NCBI RefSeq assembly: GCF_026421305.1
Contig: NZ_JAPJBQ010000003.1
Location: forward strand, 62,001-126,000
Length of the DNA: 64,000 nt
DNA from: Dyella silvae
GTDB lineage: Bacteria; Pseudomonadota; Gammaproteobacteria; Xanthomonadales; Rhodanobacteraceae
Direction: 5' to 3'
Shown here: positions 18,269 to 25,966 of the stretch, piece after piece
Layout of the letters: every line of letters begins with the position of its first letter
Position numbering within the stretch: position 1 is the stretch's first letter
Position numbers and translations under genes: made by a program
Notes under the pieces: generated by a model
Seen by the model: the letters and a program-made list of their open reading frames with translations, nothing else
The model's database searches: none
What the model was told of the DNA's origin: nothing

Positions 18269-18537
18269 TAGGGCCTGCTCACACTATCCGTGTGGCCCGC
18301 GCCGGGAGCTTTTTGCCCGCCAGACAAGGAAGAGTGAGGAAGTGTATGTCGATACACGCCCGAGCGATGACGCAGGATGGCGGGCAAAAAGACCCGGCCC
18401 TACGGGTTGCTTGTGCGTGGCCGTCATGCGGCAGCGCGCGGCTTGACCTGGCAGCCAGCCAGGCCTGCGCCACGCACTACCACCTGACGGCCACGCACAA
18501 GCAACGCGGGCTACACGGATAGTGTGAACAGGCCCTA
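18269..18537. mobile_element. 269-bp MITE-like element with 33-bp terminal inverted repeats and nested hairpins
   Basis: The ends 18269-18301 and 18505-18537 are 33-base inverted repeats differing at two positions; the outer part reads TAGGGCCTG. Inside, CTTTTTGCCCGCCA (18309-18322) pairs exactly with 18378-18391, enclosing a small GTGTAT/ATACAC hairpin (18342-18357). A 21-base segment at 18406-18426 pairs exactly with 18485-18505. There is no coding capacity. If the repeat proper begins at GGGCC, it is flanked by TA on both sides, as expected for a TA-targeting (IS630/mariner-like) element, but TA could equally be part of the repeat. It begins 6 bases beyond the stop of the downstream leftward gene, separating it from its terminator. 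Confidence 0.75.
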
Positions 18538-18542
18538 GGGCA

Positions 18543-18905
18543 TTACCAGGTACGCACGTCGGCCACGCCGACGGTGTACGACTGCATGTCCGGATCGAAA
18601 CGGAACAGGCGGCCAAGGTCGAAGTCGACCGACTGGCCCGGTGCAATGTTGGTGGTACCTGCCGGCCAGCCCTTCTTGGACTGCAGCACCTTGCCGGTGC
18701 CGTCCTTCGCGTCGATGGAAATCTGCGCGGCGGCGGGCTGCGCGCAATGGTTAACCAGCTGGCCGCTCAGGCTCAGGCGGGCGCTCATGCCGCTGCCGAC
18801 GACCTTCATCTTGAAGTCCTGCACGGCGAAGTCGGTGGGGGCGCAGGCAGCGTGGGCAGCCAGCGGGGCAAACAGGAACAGGGCGGAAGCGATCAGGGTC
18901 TTCAT
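18543..18905 (-). CDS. Small secreted protein, unknown function
   Basis: 120 residues with a clean signal peptide (MKTLIASALFLFAPLAAHA). The mature part has two cysteines (ACAPTDF and NHCAQP) that could form a disulfide. It reads like a small beta-sandwich of the FxLYD/DUF-type envelope proteins: SARLSLSGQLVNHC, APGQSVDFDLGRLFRFDP. I do not recognise a specific family. It is probably periplasmic. The 269-bp repeat element begins six bases beyond its stop codon. Confidence 0.65.
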   Translation of the reverse strand: MKTLIASALFLFAPLAAHAACAPTDFAVQDFKMKVVGSGMSARLSLSGQLVNHCAQPAAAQISIDAKDGTGKVLQSKKGWPAGTTNIAPGQSVDFDLGRLFRFDPDMQSYTVGVADVRTW

Positions 18906-19002
18906 GGGCGGAATCCGTCGATGGGGTCAAGTCGAAAAGAGGAACGACAAGACAGGCATCGGCGCTTCCGCCGGAATCTTTAACGGAGCTAACGCTTTGC
19001 GT

Positions 19003-19578
19003 TCAGCTTTGCGCGAGCAGGTCGGTGTGTTCGATAAACCACAGGCCGGCGAATAGCTTGGGATCGATCGAGTAGCCTTCCGCTGCGCGGGCGAACAGCC
19101 AGGAGCCCGCCTCTTTGCGCGGCACTTCGTGCACGACGATGTTCTCGCTCTCATCGCCGCCGCCGGGGCCGACCTTGACCAGATCCCAGGCGCGCACGAA
19201 GGCAATCATTTCCGTGCTCATGCCTGACGACGACGGGCCCTCGTGCACGAATTGCAGCCGTCCACAGCGGTAGCCGGTTTCTTCTTCCAGTTCACGGCCA
19301 GCAGCGAGCAGGGCGTCTTCGTCGCCGTGCTCGTGCAAATCACCCACCAGGCCGGCCGGCATTTCGATCGTGTGCTTCAGGATGGATACGCGGTACTGCT
19401 CGACGAACAGCACGTTGTCTTCCGGCGTCACCGCCAGAATGATCACGGCGCCACCCGGATTGTTGCGCTCGGCATACTCCCAGCGGCCGCGCTTGCGCAG
19501 GCTCAGCCATTTGCCGGCATAGAGGGTTTCCACCGGTGCATCGGCATCGACGGGAGCATGAGCGTGGGGGTGATTCAT
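19003..19578 (-). CDS. Nudix hydrolase, ADP-ribose pyrophosphatase-like
   Basis: 191 residues. The Nudix box is recognisable as GRELEEETGYRC with an upstream E spaced as in the consensus; the loop between the first Gly and that Glu is a few residues longer than usual (GDLHEHGDEDALLAAG). The preceding strand (NVLFVEQYRVSILKHTIEMP) matches ADP-ribose pyrophosphatase (NudF-like) enzymes, which cleave ADP-ribose to AMP and ribose-5-phosphate. Substrate is not certain. Gene stands between a small secreted protein and a transporter, all leftward with gaps of ~70-100 bases. Confidence 0.8.
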   Translation of the reverse strand: MNHPHAHAPVDADAPVETLYAGKWLSLRKRGRWEYAERNNPGGAVIILAVTPEDNVLFVEQYRVSILKHTIEMPAGLVGDLHEHGDEDALLAAGRELEEETGYRCGRLQFVHEGPSSSGMSTEMIAFVRAWDLVKVGPGGGDESENIVVHEVPRKEAGSWLFARAAEGYSIDPKLFAGLWFIEHTDLLAQS

Positions 19579-19650
19579 CGGCGTGGCCGCTGGGCAAGAG
19601 GAGAGTCCTGCATGTTGCCGCTTCGATATGTCAGCGACAACCGCGCGCTG

Positions 19651-20616
19651 TCAGTCGGCCACAGCAAGTTCGATGGGGCGCGGCCTGATACGCACAGCCC
19701 AACTCACGCCGGCCACCAGCAAAGCGATGCCGGCGAAGGTGAGCGAGCCGGGTGCATGGCCGCGCAGGGCAAAGGCGTAGCCGAGCGCAGCAAGCGTTTC
19801 GAACACAATCAGCTGACCGGCCAGCGCGGTGGGCAGGCGCTGGCTCGCTGCGTTCCAGCACAGCGTGCCCAGCCAGGAAGCGAACAGGCCGATCGCTGCC
19901 ATCAGCCCGACGAAACGCCATGGATGGGGGCCAAAGGGCATGGCGAATGGGCTGTCGCTCAATCCCATGAACAACCACACCATCGCGTAGCCCGCCAACG
20001 CGAGCGGCAGTGTGGCGATGCCTTGTGCGGTAGCCCAGGTGCGCGGACTGCGTTCGGCATGCTGGCGTAGCCAGTCGGCGTTACGCAGTGGGTACCACGT
20101 CCAGCAGGCCACGGCGCCGCAGGCCAGCAACGCGCCGCGCGCGTAGCGCCACAGATCGCCGGGAGCATGCTGATTCAGCGCGGCGAGCTCGGCGCGATTG
20201 ACACAGGCGATGCCGGCGCCAATCAACACTAGTGAGGGCACGAGCTGGCCCCATGGCAGCCGTCCATCCCGACGGGCGTCCCGGACGTTGGCGGTGATCG
20301 CGATCACCACAGGCAACGTGCCGATGATCATGGTGGGCAACGGCGCACCGGCGAGCTGAATCGCGCTGGCAAGGCACACGTAGTACAGCAGGTTGCCGAT
20401 GGCGGCGAGCTTGAGCGCTTCCATCCAGTCGGTGCGGGACAGTGTGCGCAGGGCACGACGGTCGATCCACGCCAGCGGCAGCGCAATGAGGCCAAAGGCG
20501 AGATAGCGCCCCACCGATTGCAGCGCCGCCGGATACTCCGGCAGCAGCAACGGGCTGATGAATACCAGACCCCACATCAGGCCGGCAGTGAGTGCGTAGA
20601 GAATGCCTGTCCACAT
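19651..20616 (-). CDS. DMT-superfamily (EamA) transporter
   Basis: 321 residues with about ten hydrophobic helices in two similar halves, the drug/metabolite transporter layout. The N-terminus MWTGILYALTAGLMWGLVFI is typical of EamA proteins, as is the later GTLCWNAASQRLPTALAGQL. Substrate is unknown; relatives export amino acids, metabolites or drugs. An inner-membrane protein. A 12-bp hairpin and an exonuclease gene lie upstream on the same strand, with no obvious functional link. Confidence 0.82.
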   Translation of the reverse strand: MWTGILYALTAGLMWGLVFISPLLLPEYPAALQSVGRYLAFGLIALPLAWIDRRALRTLSRTDWMEALKLAAIGNLLYYVCLASAIQLAGAPLPTMIIGTLPVVIAITANVRDARRDGRLPWGQLVPSLVLIGAGIACVNRAELAALNQHAPGDLWRYARGALLACGAVACWTWYPLRNADWLRQHAERSPRTWATAQGIATLPLALAGYAMVWLFMGLSDSPFAMPFGPHPWRFVGLMAAIGLFASWLGTLCWNAASQRLPTALAGQLIVFETLAALGYAFALRGHAPGSLTFAGIALLVAGVSWAVRIRPRPIELAVAD

Positions 20617-20682
20617 GGGGATAGCGTGATGGAATCGAGCGACGCTGTCTTGTATCAGATTGCGATCTTCTCGCGACTAACC

Positions 20683-20709
20683 TGTGTCGCGCACAGGGTG
20701 CGCGACACA
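20683..20709 (-). terminator. Hairpin downstream of exonuclease gene
   Basis: TGTGTCGCGCAC (20683-20694) and GTGCGCGACACA (20698-20709) form a 12-pair stem with a 3-base loop, 15 bases past the exonuclease stop on the minus strand. No T-run follows, so termination is likely but not certain. Confidence 0.5.
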
Positions 20710-20723
20710 AGCTGCCTCAGTGC

Positions 20724-21614
20724 TTAACTCAGCAGAGCCTTCAGACGCGTACGCGTCAACGGACCGAAGCGAAGGCGTTCACACAGCGCGTCCATCGTCG
20801 CCATCTCACCCTGACGGCGACGCCATGCATCCACTTCCGGCGCCACCGGCGCATCCAGCGCAATGCGCGTCAGCCGGCGATAGAGCCGCGCCGCTTCGGC
20901 ATGTTCACGCAGTTTGGCCGCGCAACTGGCGGCGCCGCGAATACGCAGGAAGGGCACCTCATCCACGCGATCGAGCAAGGCATCAAGGTTGCCGAAGTGC
21001 GCCAGCAGCGCGGCTGCCGTCTTCGCGCCGACCCCGGGGACACCGGGAATGTTGTCCACCGCGTCGCCGCACAAGGCGAGGTAGTCGGCCACCTGATAGG
21101 GATGTACGCCCATGCGTTCGTGGACGCCTGCCGGTCCCCAGCGGGTGCCGCGCGCGTAATCCCATTGCTCGTCGTACTCGCCCAGCAGCTGGCCGAAGTC
21201 TTTGTCGGCCGACACGATCACGCTGCGGAAACCATGGCCGCGCAGGCTCCAGAGTGCGCTGCCAATCAGGTCGTCAGCCTCGTAGGTGTGGTCGATCAAC
21301 ACCGGTACGCCCAGCGCCTCGGCCACTTCACGGCACAGCACGAACTGGCGTTCCAGGTCGGGTGGCGGCAATTCGCGGTTGGCTTTGTATGCCGGGTAGA
21401 TGGCGTTGCGGAACGACGTGGTCAGCGATGCATCGAATGCCACCGCCAGATGCTCGGGCTTCACACGCTCAAGCAGTTCACACAGAAAGCGCGTGAAACC
21501 ATGCACGGCGTTGACGGGATGACCTTCCGCATCCTGGAACTCATCCGGCATCGAATGCCAGGCACGGAACACGTACAGGCTTCCGTCGATCAGATGGACG
21601 GCTGGACGGCTCAT
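20724..21614 (-). CDS. 5'-3' exonuclease / flap endonuclease-like protein
   Basis: 296 residues from ATG 21614; a GTG three codons upstream is also possible. It matches the 5' nuclease domain found at the N-terminus of DNA polymerase I and in ExoIX. The metal-binding acidic clusters are visible: LIDGSLYVFRAW, VAFDAS, YEADDLIGS, VSADKDFGQLL, then the helix-hairpin-helix VDNIPGVPGVGAKTAAALL. It probably removes 5' flaps or RNA primers. No polymerase domain is attached. The start overlaps the stop of the upstream nitroreductase gene by four bases (ATGA), implying coupled expression. Confidence 0.9.
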   Translation of the reverse strand: MSRPAVHLIDGSLYVFRAWHSMPDEFQDAEGHPVNAVHGFTRFLCELLERVKPEHLAVAFDASLTTSFRNAIYPAYKANRELPPPDLERQFVLCREVAEALGVPVLIDHTYEADDLIGSALWSLRGHGFRSVIVSADKDFGQLLGEYDEQWDYARGTRWGPAGVHERMGVHPYQVADYLALCGDAVDNIPGVPGVGAKTAAALLAHFGNLDALLDRVDEVPFLRIRGAASCAAKLREHAEAARLYRRLTRIALDAPVAPEVDAWRRRQGEMATMDALCERLRFGPLTRTRLKALLS

Positions 21615-22180
21615 GGCGTCCACGTGCGCAGCACGTCGGCCAGTTCGGGGCGATCGCGGTCGGGCACGTCAATTTGCGGCGTACCGATGTGCACAAAACC
21701 CACCACGTGTTCGTTGTCCGCCAATCCCAGGATGCCCGCTGCCTCTCTGTTGTACGCGGCCCAGCCGGTGAGCCACTGCGCGCCGTAACCCAGGGCCTGC
21801 GCGCCGAGCAACAGGTTGTAGGCCACGCAGCCGACACTGAGCTTCTGCTCGATCACCGGCACAGTGCTGGATTCGTCGATATGCGCAATCGCGGCCACGA
21901 CCACCGGTGCGAAGTCATAGCGCGTGCGGTCCTTCTCGCGCTTGGATTCGGGCATGTTCGGATTCACGCGCAACGAGAGCTCAGCCAATCGTGCGCCGAA
22001 CGCGAGCTTGGCCTCGCCTTGCAGCAGGATCAGCCGGAACGGCACCAGCTTGCCGTGGTCGGGCACGCGGATGGCCGTTTGCAGCAGCGTCTGCAATTCA
22101 TCGCCAGAGGGGCCCGGGCCGCCGAGCTGGCGGGACGGGACCGAATGGCGCTGCTGCAAGAAGGAAAGGGGATGGGACAT
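21611..22180 (-). CDS. Nitroreductase family protein (YdjA-like)
   Basis: 189 residues, the compact single-domain nitroreductase size. The N-terminal FLQQRHSVPSRQLGGPGP is the FMN-phosphate-binding start of the fold; LGYGAQWLTGWAAYNREA and GFVHIGTP are the usual C-terminal elements. Such enzymes use NAD(P)H and FMN to reduce quinones or nitro compounds; the physiological substrate is unknown. Translationally coupled to the exonuclease gene downstream. A GAAGTGAG-type repeat lies ~55 bases upstream of its start. Confidence 0.85.
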   Translation of the reverse strand: MSHPLSFLQQRHSVPSRQLGGPGPSGDELQTLLQTAIRVPDHGKLVPFRLILLQGEAKLAFGARLAELSLRVNPNMPESKREKDRTRYDFAPVVVAAIAHIDESSTVPVIEQKLSVGCVAYNLLLGAQALGYGAQWLTGWAAYNREAAGILGLADNEHVVGFVHIGTPQIDVPDRDRPELADVLRTWTP

Positions 22181-22234
22181 GGGGTGGTCCGTAGTGCAAA
22201 GCGTCCATGCTACGCCCCCCGGGGGAGTGGGGGT

Positions 22235-22254
22235 AGAAGTGAGGCGTGAGAGAG
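22235..22254. repeat. Half copy of dispersed GAAGTGAG-type repeat
   Basis: AGAAGTGAGGCGTGAGAGAG resembles the arms of the two longer inverted repeats at 45785-45881 and 49142-49237. It lies in the gap between the nitroreductase start and the cytidine deaminase stop. Only one arm is recognisable. Confidence 0.45.
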
Positions 22255-22279
22255 GGCGGGCCTCTTCGTTGGTGCTCTA

Positions 22280-22714
<435 letters not shown>

Positions 22715-22840
22715 TCACGATGCACTCGTCGCCGGTGGCGGGCCAGTTAACCCCGTTCGGCCGGTGAGCTGCAAGTGCACCCTTGCCGAATGGATCACCG
22801 CCTCCCTACGATGGGCGGACCTATCCGCAGGGGATGCACG

Positions 22841-23941
22841 ATGCCAATCACCGTGGCTGCATTGCGCGAAACCGCCGCCGGCGAACGCCGGGTGGCGATC
22901 ACGCCGGAGGTGGCTAAGAAGCTGCGCGGCAAGGGCGTGCGTGTGCTGCTTGAGCGCGGCGCTGGCGCCAGCGCCGGGTTTCCTGACGACAGCTACGCCG
23001 AGGTGGATTTCGCCGATGCCGATAGCGTGCTGGCCCAGGCCGATGTGCTTGCCTGCGTGTTGCCCCCCGATGACGGCATGTGGTCGAAACTGCGCGAAGG
23101 CACCACCGTCGTCGGCCAGCTTCGGCCTTACGGTGCGGCCGCCCGCATCGTGGCGATGGGCAAACGCAAACTCACGGCTTTTTCGCTGGAGTTGCTTCCG
23201 CGTACCACGCGCGCGCAGGCGATGGATGTACTGAGTTCGCAGGCCGCGGTAGCGGGTTATCGCGCCATGCTCATCGCCGCCGAGTCGGCACCCAAGTTCT
23301 TCCCCATGCTCACCACCGCCGCGGGCACCATTCGCCCCTCGCGCGTGCTGGTCATCGGCGCCGGCGTGGCCGGTCTGCAGGCAATCGCTACAGCACGCCG
23401 ATTGGGTGCGCAGACCGAAGGTTATGACGTGCGCCCGGAAACTCGGGAGCAAATCGAATCGCTCGGCGCAAAATTTGTCGACGTTGGGGTGAGTGCGGCC
23501 GGTAGTGGCGGCTATGCGCGTGAGTTGTCAGCGGAAGAACGCGCTGCGCAGCAGCAGGCGCTGGCTGAGCATCTCAAAGCGGTGGATGTGATTGTGACGA
23601 CCGCTGCCGTGCCGGGGCGGCCGTCGCCCAAGATTCTCACTACTGCCATGGTCGATGGCATGAAACCCGGCGCACTGATTGTCGATCTCGCCGCCGAGGG
23701 CGGTGGCAACTGCGAACTCACCAAGCCAGGGGAGCGCGTGGAGCATCGTGGCGTGGTCATTCTTGGTCCGCTCAACCTGCCGGCGGGTGCGCCGCTCCAT
23801 GCCTCGGAAATGTTTGCCCGCAATGTCTACAACTTCCTCGAGTTGCTCATACAGGGCGATGCGCTTGCGCCCGACTTCCATGACGAGCTGATCGCCAAGA
23901 GCTGCGTTACGCGTAACGGCGAGCCGCACTTTCAGGGCTGA
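22841..23941 (+). CDS. pntAA: NAD(P) transhydrogenase subunit alpha part 1 (soluble dI)
   Basis: 366 residues, the NAD(H)-binding domain I of proton-translocating transhydrogenase in the split form. Signature segments: ERRVAITPEVAKKLRGKGVR, the Rossmann loop VLVIGAGVAGLQAIATARRL followed by YDVRPETREQ, and MVDGMKPGALIVDLAAEGGG. Start ATG 22841 was chosen because alignment-like features begin there; the in-frame upstream ATG at 22775 adds unlikely sequence. It acts with PntAB and PntB to make NADPH from NADH using the proton gradient. The partner genes are 1.7 kb downstream on the same strand, separated by an opposite-strand sigma-factor operon. Confidence 0.93.
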   Translation: MPITVAALRETAAGERRVAITPEVAKKLRGKGVRVLLERGAGASAGFPDDSYAEVDFADADSVLAQADVLACVLPPDDGMWSKLREGTTVVGQLRPYGAAARIVAMGKRKLTAFSLELLPRTTRAQAMDVLSSQAAVAGYRAMLIAAESAPKFFPMLTTAAGTIRPSRVLVIGAGVAGLQAIATARRLGAQTEGYDVRPETREQIESLGAKFVDVGVSAAGSGGYARELSAEERAAQQQALAEHLKAVDVIVTTAAVPGRPSPKILTTAMVDGMKPGALIVDLAAEGGGNCELTKPGERVEHRGVVILGPLNLPAGAPLHASEMFARNVYNFLELLIQGDALAPDFHDELIAKSCVTRNGEPHFQG

Positions 23942-23964
23942 CGGGTAACTCTTGAATACAGGCG

Positions 23965-23996
23965 AAAAAAAACCCCGCAAATGCGGGGTTTTTTTT
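23965..23996. terminator. Bidirectional intrinsic terminator
   Basis: Eight A residues, CCCCGC, loop AAAT, GCGGGG, eight T residues: a symmetrical stem with A/T tracts on both sides. It serves pntAA (rightward) and the DUF3106 gene (leftward), whose stop codon overlaps the T tract. Confidence 0.9.
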
Positions 23997-24549
23997 AGTG
24001 TCGTGGCTGGCCGCCATGAGGGGCCGAGCCGTGGAAAGGCGGCGGCGGTCTGTCGTGCATTTCCTGGTGAAACTGGCGCTGCAATTGTTGGCGCTGTTCC
24101 GGCGGCAGCTGCTGGTAGTGCTGGAACGCGTCGTGCAGCCGCTGGCGTTCGGCAGGCGGCAGCTCCTGGAAACGGCGGCTGTTTTCGCGCGCCTGTTCAC
24201 GCTGCTGTGGCGTCATCTTCTGCCACTGATCGATGCGCTGACGGATCTCGTCGCGCTGTTCCGGCGGCAGCGATTTCCACTGTTGGGCGCGCTGAAGCAT
24301 CCTGGCCTGCCGCTCCGGCGGGAACGAATCCCACTTGCCAGCGAGTGGCGACAGCACGTCGCGCTCTTCCGGTGACAGGCTCTGCCACGGACGCGCGGCC
24401 GGGGGCGGCCCCGGTGGCATGCCCGGAGGCGGGCCAGGCGGAAAGGCGCCCGCCGGCGGGGGCGGAGCGTTCTGTGCCAGGCTGGGAGTGCCGATGCCGC
24501 CTAGCCAAACGGCCAGAAACAGCAGCACGAAAATACGGCATCGACGCAT
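23995..24549 (-). CDS. DUF3106-type secreted, Pro/Gln-rich repeat protein
   Basis: 184 residues from ATG 24549; a GTG two codons earlier overlaps the upstream stop as GTGA. A signal peptide (to about SLAQ) is followed by a proline-rich stretch, then tandem ~20-residue units of the pattern W..L.PE.R....: WQSLSPEERDVL, WDSFPPERQARML, WKSLPPEQRDEI, WQKMTPQQREQ, FQELPPAERQRL, YQQLPPEQRQQL. This repeat type is the DUF3106 hallmark. Function unknown; predicted periplasmic. Third gene of the ECF sigma operon, which suggests an envelope-stress role by inference. Confidence 0.8.
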   Translation of the reverse strand: MRRCRIFVLLFLAVWLGGIGTPSLAQNAPPPPAGAFPPGPPPGMPPGPPPAARPWQSLSPEERDVLSPLAGKWDSFPPERQARMLQRAQQWKSLPPEQRDEIRQRIDQWQKMTPQQREQARENSRRFQELPPAERQRLHDAFQHYQQLPPEQRQQLQRQFHQEMHDRPPPPFHGSAPHGGQPRH

Positions 24550-24551
24550 GA

Positions 24552-24941
24552 TCACCTGCTCGCCTGGCTATCGCCGTTCTTGGCTAGCCATCCGTAGAAG
24601 TCCATGTTCTGGTAAAGCGTCGGGTCGGCTGCCGCCGCATCCGGCGGGAGATCGCTGTCGGATTCAGCGGTGGGCGCCGACATGACGCCAGCGGGCGCCG
24701 TTCCGGACGGCCCCTGTACCGGGGACGACAGCATCAACGCGGCAAACGCAATGGCCGCAAACGCGCCGGCCGGCAGCAACAGCTGCAGCAGTCGATGGGC
24801 AAGCGACGAGTCGTCGGCGCCAGCCAGCGCGGTGCGGCGGGCCGCCCGCAGGCGCGCGGCGGTGGCCGGGTCGAGCTGACGCGCAGCTTCACGGTAAAGC
24901 TCGCGAGCACGACGTTCGAGGTGGTTATCGGGCGCATTCAT
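24552..24941 (-). CDS. Putative anti-sigma factor, single TM protein
   Basis: 129 residues from ATG 24941, preceded by GGAGG and overlapping the sigma-factor stop by four bases (ATGA). The N-terminal part is a charged cytoplasmic helix region (ERRARELYREAARQLDP), then one TM segment (LLLPAGAFAAIAFAALMLSS) and a short acidic periplasmic tail. Size, topology and coupling to an ECF sigma gene fit a membrane anti-sigma factor, and it resembles DUF3619-type proteins. No zinc-binding anti-sigma motif (HxxxCxxC) is visible, so the assignment rests on context. Confidence 0.65.
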   Translation of the reverse strand: MNAPDNHLERRARELYREAARQLDPATAARLRAARRTALAGADDSSLAHRLLQLLLPAGAFAAIAFAALMLSSPVQGPSGTAPAGVMSAPTAESDSDLPPDAAAADPTLYQNMDFYGWLAKNGDSQASR

Positions 24942-25567
24942 CGCCAGTCCTCCAGTTGGTCGCGCAGCCGTTGCAGAGCGCGCGACAGGTGTGTTTTTAC
25001 GCTCCCTTCCGAACAACCCATGGCCTGCGCGGTCTCCGCCACGTCTAGGCCTTCCAGCACGCGCAGCATGAACGCTTCACGCTGGCGCCGGGGCAGCAAT
25101 TTCACGGCTGCTGCCATATCTGCGAACGATTGCGAGTCGGTCAGCCGCTCCAGCGGGCCCGGTGCGGTGTCGGCCGGCTCCCAAGCGGGCAATTCGTCGC
25201 CATCCTCGTCGCGGCCACCTAGCCAGCCCACCATGATCGAGCGCACCTTGCGGCGGCGCTGCAGATCCACGATGCGCCGGCGCAGAATGCCCCAGAACAG
25301 CGGAGTCCATTCCTGTGCGGGTTTGTCGCTGTAGTGCTTGACCAGGCGAAGCATGGCGTCCTGCACGGCATCGAGCGCGTCTTCCCGATGACCCAGGTTC
25401 AGCTCGGCCATACGAAACGCACGCCGCTCCACCTGCGCCAGGAAGGCATCCATCGAGGCGGGTACCGCGCGGACATCTTCGGTCAGCAGGTCGGCATCAA
25501 GGGAGGAGACGACGCTGCTCATAGCGTCATCATCCAATTCGCCGGGTCGCGCATCCTGGGACTCCAT
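24938..25567 (-). CDS. RNA polymerase ECF-type sigma factor
   Basis: 209 residues from ATG 25567 (AAGGA seven bases before). Region 2 is recognisable in RREDALDAVQDAMLRLVKHY-like sequence (GHREDALDAVQDAMLRLV) and WGILRRRIVDLQRR; region 4 reads LPRRQREAFMLRVLEGLDVA then GCSEGSVKTHLSRALQRLR, the helix-turn-helix binding -35 elements. The ~30-residue insert between (GGRDEDGDELPAWEP) is acidic. It directs RNA polymerase to a small regulon, presumably under the downstream TM protein. Divergent from pntAB with ~90 bases between. Confidence 0.9.
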   Translation of the reverse strand: MESQDARPGELDDDAMSSVVSSLDADLLTEDVRAVPASMDAFLAQVERRAFRMAELNLGHREDALDAVQDAMLRLVKHYSDKPAQEWTPLFWGILRRRIVDLQRRRKVRSIMVGWLGGRDEDGDELPAWEPADTAPGPLERLTDSQSFADMAAAVKLLPRRQREAFMLRVLEGLDVAETAQAMGCSEGSVKTHLSRALQRLRDQLEDWR

Positions 25568-25660
25568 AGGATCGTCCTTGTGCATCAACGCTCAAGGCTC
25601 GCGCAGGTTGACCCACGCCCGTATGATGCGGGGACAACGGTGTCCTGGCAGGGAGGGGTC

Positions 25661-25966
25661 ATGATCGACGGGTTCCTGGCGCTTTACATCTTTATGCTGG
25701 CCGCATTCACGGGTTACGAAATCATCGCCCGGGTGCCGGTCATTCTGCACACGCCGTTGATGTCCGGTTCGAACTTCGTTCACGGCATTGTGCTGGTCGG
25801 CGCCATGATAGCGCTAGGCCACGCTCAGACCACCTTTGAGCTGGTCATTGGTTTTATCGGGGTACTGCTTGGCGCCGGCAACGCGGCCGGTGGCTATGTG
25901 GTTACCGAACGGATGCTGGAGATGTTCAAGGCCAGCAAGCCTGCCGCAAGCAAGGAGGCGAAGTGA
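25661..25966 (+). CDS. pntAB: NAD(P) transhydrogenase subunit alpha part 2 (membrane)
   Basis: 101 residues from ATG 25661, directly behind GGGAGGGG. Three or four hydrophobic helices; the segment TPLMSGSNFVHGIVLVGAM is the usual PntAB signature. It forms part of the proton channel domain II with PntB. It overlaps pntB (TGATG). It is separated from pntAA by the leftward sigma operon, so it probably has its own promoter in the gap 25568-25660. Confidence 0.93.
   Translation: MIDGFLALYIFMLAAFTGYEIIARVPVILHTPLMSGSNFVHGIVLVGAMIALGHAQTTFELVIGFIGVLLGAGNAAGGYVVTERMLEMFKASKPAASKEAK

Noticed and set aside
18284-18646. Short open frames within the 269-bp inverted-repeat element
   Set aside because: They cross the hairpins and the end of the neighbouring gene, have no Shine-Dalgarno and no protein-like composition.
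22841-25966. Possible pseudogene or frameshift in pntA because the alpha subunit is in two pieces
   Set aside because: The split pntAA/pntAB form with a separate small membrane subunit is a known, functional arrangement; both pieces have proper starts and ends.
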